A stretch of 8,952 nt of DNA, from contig CAZFWV010000286.1 in the NCBI GenBank assembly GCA_964522605.1, forward strand, positions 1 to 8,952, in the 5' to 3' direction. This DNA comes from CAVZLD01 sp964522605 (GTDB lineage: Bacteria; Planctomycetota; Planctomycetia; Pirellulales; Pirellulaceae). The notes below the pieces were generated by a model. It worked only from the letters and a program-made list of their open reading frames with translations. It was not told where the DNA came from and did no database searches. Made by a program: the position numbers and the translations under genes. Shown piece by piece: positions 6,289-8,952 of the stretch (position 1 is the stretch's first letter; each line of letters starts with the position of its first letter).

Positions 6289-7206
6289 TCACGAACTGGC
6301 CAGCACAAGGGCACCTTGAACCGGGTCGCTCACAAGTTGGATCGCAGACGGAACGACCGCGTGCCGCTCAAGACCGAGTTGCAGTTGGCCGACAAACTGC
6401 GGATGATTCAACAACAGGCCTCCCGACAACGCAAGGGGAAATTCATGGGAGGTCCATCCGAGTCGCTCCGCCAGACACATCACGAGCTTGGCCAGTTCCC
6501 CCGCGGCTGACTCCGTCAATTCGCGGGCAACCGCATCCCCTCGATCGGCGAGCGCGACGACCTGTGGCGCCAGGGCCGCCAGTTGGCCGCGGGACATGGC
6601 GGCGACGCGCAGCGGCAATTCGCGCGGCTCCTGCACTTGCAGCGCAGCCAGCAGACATTCCGTCAAGGCGGTTACCGGACCGCGGCCGTCCAGTTGTCGG
6701 GTGACCGCCCGGAGTGCTTCGCGGGCAAGCCAATACCCGCTGCCTTCATCCCCCAACATGGCTCCCCAGCCTCCGGCGCGCGCGACTTGCCCCTGGACAT
6801 CACGTCCAAAGGCAAACGAACCGGTCCCGCTGATCAGGGCGATTCCCCAGTTTCCGGGGGTCCCGGCCGCCAGAATCGGCGCGGCATCGTGCACCAACTG
6901 CACCCGGTGAAGTCCCATTCCCTGCGCCCAAAGTTGAATTTGCTCACGGACCACAGGGCGATCACTGCCCGCCAGTGCCAAGCAGGCGGCGTCGAGTTGT
7001 CCCACCGCGCATTGGGCCTGCGAACATGCCTCGCGAATCGCCCGTCCCAACTCCTCCAGCGCCGCGGTCGAATCTGCCGCAACGAGATTCGAAGATCCTG
7101 CGCTCCCACGACCGCATTCGACCAGTCCTGCCGACTGCCGCTGCGCGACACAAGCGACGGTTTTCGTCCCTCCTCCATCCACACCCAAAACGTAGGGCTG
7201 CAACAC
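6289..7206 (-). CDS. BadF/BadG/BcrA/BcrD-family N-acetylhexosamine kinase
   Basis: A 305-residue sugar kinase of the ASKHA fold, BadF/BadG family, the group that includes N-acetylglucosamine kinase and the clostridial MurNAc/GlcNAc kinase MurK. The ATP-binding phosphate-1 loop is GVDGGGTKT (8-16). The catalytic Asp is probably Asp107 in VHDAAPILA (105-113). The second phosphate loop is SGTGSFAFG (126-134). GGWGAMLGDEGSGYWL (145-160) is the signature of GlcNAc-type kinases. The adenosine loop is SGGLLLN (261-267). The start is GTG, supported by GAGGTG at 7216-7211 four bases upstream. Because murQ is upstream on the same strand and no anhMurNAc kinase is seen here, it may supply MurNAc-6-P for MurQ, GlcNAc-6-P, or both; specificity cannot be told from sequence. 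A repeat-rich gap of 244 bases separates it from murQ, so it may have its own promoter. Confidence 0.91.
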   Translation of the reverse strand: MLQPYVLGVDGGGTKTVACVAQRQSAGLVECGRGSAGSSNLVAADSTAALEELGRAIREACSQAQCAVGQLDAACLALAGSDRPVVREQIQLWAQGMGLHRVQLVHDAAPILAAGTPGNWGIALISGTGSFAFGRDVQGQVARAGGWGAMLGDEGSGYWLAREALRAVTRQLDGRGPVTALTECLLAALQVQEPRELPLRVAAMSRGQLAALAPQVVALADRGDAVARELTESAAGELAKLVMCLAERLGWTSHEFPLALSGGLLLNHPQFVGQLQLGLERHAVVPSAIQLVSDPVQGALVLASS

Positions 7207-7210
7207 GGTC

Positions 7211-7216
7211 CACCTC
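7211..7216 (-). promoter_or_regulatory. Ribosome binding site of the kinase gene
   Basis: GAGGTG on the minus strand (7216-7211) stands four bases before the GTG at 7206-7204. It supports GTG as the start rather than the TTG codon immediately after it. Confidence 0.55.
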
Positions 7217-7290
7217 GGTTTGTTTCGCCTTGATTCACTCCGGCGTGGACAAGGGTCCTTTGGGATGACTCAAAAACAACTTCGGCAATT

Positions 7291-7377
<87 letters not shown>

Positions 7378-7378
7378 T

Positions 7379-7446
7379 CCGCGTGCCCCGCGGGCCGCGG
7401 AAGATTCTTCCCTACTCGCGGGGCGACGCCCACGCGGTTAAACGAA
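7379..7446. repeat. Palindromic dispersed repeat, copy 2
   Basis: The second copy of the 5138-5214 element, with the body in the opposite orientation: GCGGGCCGC (7390-7398) and GGGGCGACGCC (7420-7430) are the reverse complements of the copy 1 blocks. The end CACGCGGTTAAACGA (7431-7445) is identical to 5199-5213 in the same orientation, as expected of an element with palindromic ends. The other end is eroded. It is directly adjacent to the cloverleaf-like element and ends just after the murQ stop codon, where it could serve as the murQ transcript end. Confidence 0.85.
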
Positions 7447-7450
7447 GAAA

Positions 7451-8365
7451 TTATTTCTGAGCCGTTCCTGACGTTTGGCTCAGAAGTGCCTGACGCAACT
7501 GTCCCCCGGCATCTCGCAGACGACGTCGTGCCTCGTCCGGATCCACACCGATCCGTCCGACGACGATGGCCGTCTTCACTTCGCCATCGCAGCGATCAAG
7601 CAACTCCTGCGCTTGGGCTTCCTCGACACCGGTCAACTCCCGCACGATGCGATTGGATCGGAGACGCAACTTCTGATTCGTCGCTCGCAAATCCACCATC
7701 AGGTTGCCGTACGTCTTGCCCAAGCGGACCATGGCACCCGTGGTCAGGGTATTGAGCACCAGTTTCGTCGCGGTTCCTGCCTTCAGGCGTGTGGAACCAC
7801 TGATGACTTCAGGACCGACCACCGGAGTGATCATCAGTTGGGAGACGCGCGCCAATTCGGAATCCCGATTGCAGGAGATGCCAATCGTCAAGGCTCCCTG
7901 CGATTGCGCATACTCGAGAGCCGCGAGAACGTAGGGCGTTCTTCCGCTGGTCGCAATCCCCACGACGCAATCGGAGGCCTTCAGTTGTGCCTCCTGCAGA
8001 TCGCGGACTCCGTGTTCCGGATGGTCTTCCGCTCCTTCGACGGCCCTTGTCAGGGCCCTCGCGCCTCCGGCAATAATCCCCACAACTTGCTCCGGTCGCG
8101 TGTTGAATGTCGGCGGACACTCCGCTGCATCCAGTACGCCGAGTCGCCCGCTGGTCCCCGCCCCCACGTAAATCAGTCGACCTCCTGCGCGTAAACGATC
8201 GGCAATCTGATCGACGGCCTGGGAAATCGTTTCGGCCTGTTCCGCGACGGCAACTGGAACCTTCGCGTCCTCCTGATTCATCAGGCGCACGATCTCCAGC
8301 GTCGTGAGTCGATCAATGCCCTCCGACGCGGGATTGCGACCTTCGGTTGTCAGTTTTTCTAACAT
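7451..8365 (-). CDS. murQ: N-acetylmuramic acid 6-phosphate etherase
   Basis: MurQ cleaves the lactyl ether of MurNAc-6-phosphate, giving GlcNAc-6-phosphate and D-lactate in cytosolic cell-wall sugar salvage. From ATG 8365 the protein has 304 residues, close to the 298 of E. coli MurQ, and begins MLEKLTTEGRNPAS, the family N-terminus. The SIS domain shows VGAGTSGRLGVLDAAECPP (67-85). Glu82 and Glu113 (in VEGAED) match E. coli catalytic residues Glu83 and Glu114. Later blocks include ATSGRTPYV (138-146), SGSTRLKAGTATKLVLN (189-205) and LMVDLRATNQKL (222-233), all intact. A start at ATG 8431 would add 22 residues unlike the family; I prefer 8365, although the promoter call does not exclude the longer form. 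It is the first gene of the series leading to the BadF-type kinase and the SDR-like protein. Confidence 0.97.
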   Translation of the reverse strand: MLEKLTTEGRNPASEGIDRLTTLEIVRLMNQEDAKVPVAVAEQAETISQAVDQIADRLRAGGRLIYVGAGTSGRLGVLDAAECPPTFNTRPEQVVGIIAGGARALTRAVEGAEDHPEHGVRDLQEAQLKASDCVVGIATSGRTPYVLAALEYAQSQGALTIGISCNRDSELARVSQLMITPVVGPEVISGSTRLKAGTATKLVLNTLTTGAMVRLGKTYGNLMVDLRATNQKLRLRSNRIVRELTGVEEAQAQELLDRCDGEVKTAIVVGRIGVDPDEARRRLRDAGGQLRQALLSQTSGTAQK

Positions 8366-8476
8366 GCCCTGATTGTTGCTCGAAACCACGCGTTGGACAA
8401 TGGACCGTCGCCGGTCGTCCGCGGTTCTCATTTTCGTGGCAACGGAATGGCGACCAGCCTGAAGGAGTTCGTGCAG

Positions 8477-8505
8477 TTTATAAGTGTTGGTTTTGCTGGT
8501 GTTTA
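8477..8505 (-). promoter_or_regulatory. Possible sigma70-like promoter for murQ
   Basis: On the minus strand TAAACA (8505-8500) and TATAAA (8482-8477) are separated by 17 bases and match the -35 and -10 consensus at 4/6 and 5/6. Transcription would begin near 8470, about 105 bases before ATG 8365 and about 40 before the alternative ATG 8431. Confidence 0.45.
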
Positions 8506-8567
8506 CGAACAGGATTCACTCGACCTCCAGAGGATATCGCGCTCTGTTTGGACCGAAGGCGGAGAGT

Positions 8568-8645
8568 AACCACGGATTGGACGGAGGGTACGGATCGGCA
8601 CGGACCGATCCGTGGCCATCCGTTTTGTCCGTTCGATCCGTGGTT
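8568..8645. repeat. ACGGAT-type nested inverted repeat
   Basis: The outer arms AACCACGGAT (8568-8577) and ATCCGTGGTT (8636-8645) are perfect inverses, and the match continues imperfectly inwards. The centre holds a perfect 9-bp stem ACGGATCGG/CCGATCCGT (8590-8598 with 8605-8613) with a 6-base loop. The left half is built of repeated ACGGA(T) units and the right half of their inverses, so the element probably grew by duplication of a short unit. It lies in the gap between murQ (-) and the gene starting at 8817 (+). Confidence 0.88.
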
Positions 8646-8766
8646 CAACTTCTCGATCTTCGGTGTCGCTCGACTCGGACGTCACAGCGAGCTCGATACG
8701 GAAGCGTGTTGCAACTTCGGATGAACCAACAACTTAAAAACTGCACGACCCCGAAGGCAAAGGCGG

Positions 8767-8772
8767 TACAAT
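8767..8772 (+). promoter_or_regulatory. Possible -10 element for the gene at 8817
   Basis: TACAAT matches the -10 consensus at 5/6 and stands 44 bases before ATG 8817. No good -35 hexamer lies at the right distance, so this is tentative. Confidence 0.3.
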
Positions 8773-8816
8773 CAGGGCATTTGCAGGGACCTTCTCCCAC
8801 AAGGAAAACCATCCCG

Positions 8817-8952
8817 ATGACAGACCGCCCCGTCGGTTCGGCTCGCAACCGTGCTCAGCATCCGAAGCAGTTTCTCGCGATGATCCCGAACGATGCCTTC
8901 TCGATCGGCCTCGAGTGCCCTTCAGGACGGCTGCTTGGGAGGGCGATCGGGT
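8817..8952 (+). CDS. Unrecognised protein, N-terminal fragment (runs off window)
   Basis: The reading frame opens with ATG 8817 and stays open for 45 codons to the window edge. It begins MTDRPVGSARNRAQHPKQF; a second in-frame ATG at residue 22 (MIPNDAFS) is an alternative start. Third codon positions are GC-rich, like the other genes here. AAGGA at 8801-8805 is a distant Shine-Dalgarno candidate, and a TACAAT hexamer lies upstream. I see no signal peptide or motif in this fragment and do not recognise the family. It could be a chance frame, because only 136 bases are visible. Confidence 0.45.
   Translation, partial: MTDRPVGSARNRAQHPKQFLAMIPNDAFSIGLECPSGRLLGRAIG

Larger units (their letters stand above)
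8432..8816. other. Divergent intergenic region upstream of murQ
   Basis: This stretch holds the possible murQ promoter, the ACGGAT-type inverted repeat and a possible plus-strand -10 element. A plus-strand reading frame at 8347-8724 runs antisense through the murQ 5' end and straight through the repeat, so it is judged accidental. No RNA gene is seen. Confidence 0.6.

Noticed and set aside
5346..6704. A 452-codon plus-strand open frame
   Set aside because: It lies antisense to the SDR and kinase genes, both of which have clear family motifs; long antisense frames are common in GC-rich DNA.
8347..8724. A 125-codon plus-strand frame antisense to the murQ 5' end
   Set aside because: It overlaps murQ on the other strand and continues through the ACGGAT inverted repeat; no domain is visible.

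Overview
The window looks like a chromosomal segment of a planctomycete, probably Pirellulales-like. This is inferred from several things: a Tat-exported Gfo/Idh/MocA oxidoreductase of the kind that is abundant in that phylum, mostly weak Shine-Dalgarno sequences, fairly high GC, and long intergenic gaps filled with palindromic dispersed repeats and a heptamer microsatellite. No taxonomic marker gene is present, so this is an inference.

Layout, left to right. (1) 1-60: a (GTCTCCA)n microsatellite. (2) 167-1456 (+): a Tat-targeted Gfo/Idh/MocA oxidoreductase with an altered active-site motif. (3) 1457-2057: a 600-base gap with three copies of a CGTAGCCGAATTCG-type repeat and a minus-strand terminator. 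(4) 2058-3215 (-): a site-2 protease (peptidase M50) with a cytosolic tail, preceded by a good sigma70-like promoter. (5) 3442-3987 and 3980-5116 (+): a translationally coupled pair, a NUDIX hydrolase of the ADP-ribose pyrophosphatase type and an M29 aminopeptidase. (6) 5138-5214: a palindromic repeat between convergent genes. (7) 5268-6278, 6289-7206 and 7451-8365, all (-): an RmlD-like SDR protein, a BadF/N-acetylhexosamine kinase and MurQ, read in the order murQ, kinase, SDR. (8) 7291-7446: two repeat elements back to back between murQ and the kinase. (9) 8366-8816: a gap holding a promoter for murQ and an ACGGAT-type inverted repeat, followed by the start of an unrecognised plus-strand gene that runs off the window.

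Functionally, the clearest group is murQ plus the BadF-type kinase. The kinase could phosphorylate MurNAc and/or GlcNAc, and MurQ converts MurNAc-6-P to GlcNAc-6-P and D-lactate, giving a compact amino-sugar (peptidoglycan) salvage unit. The SDR-like protein downstream has lost both residues of the usual YxxxK catalytic pair, so its role is open. The NUDIX and M29 genes are housekeeping nucleotide and peptide clean-up enzymes. The M50 protease may cleave membrane proteins, but nothing nearby identifies a substrate.

I found no CRISPR array, RNA gene, transposase or defence system. The most unusual items are the two enzymes with substituted catalytic positions and the dense population of structured intergenic repeats.
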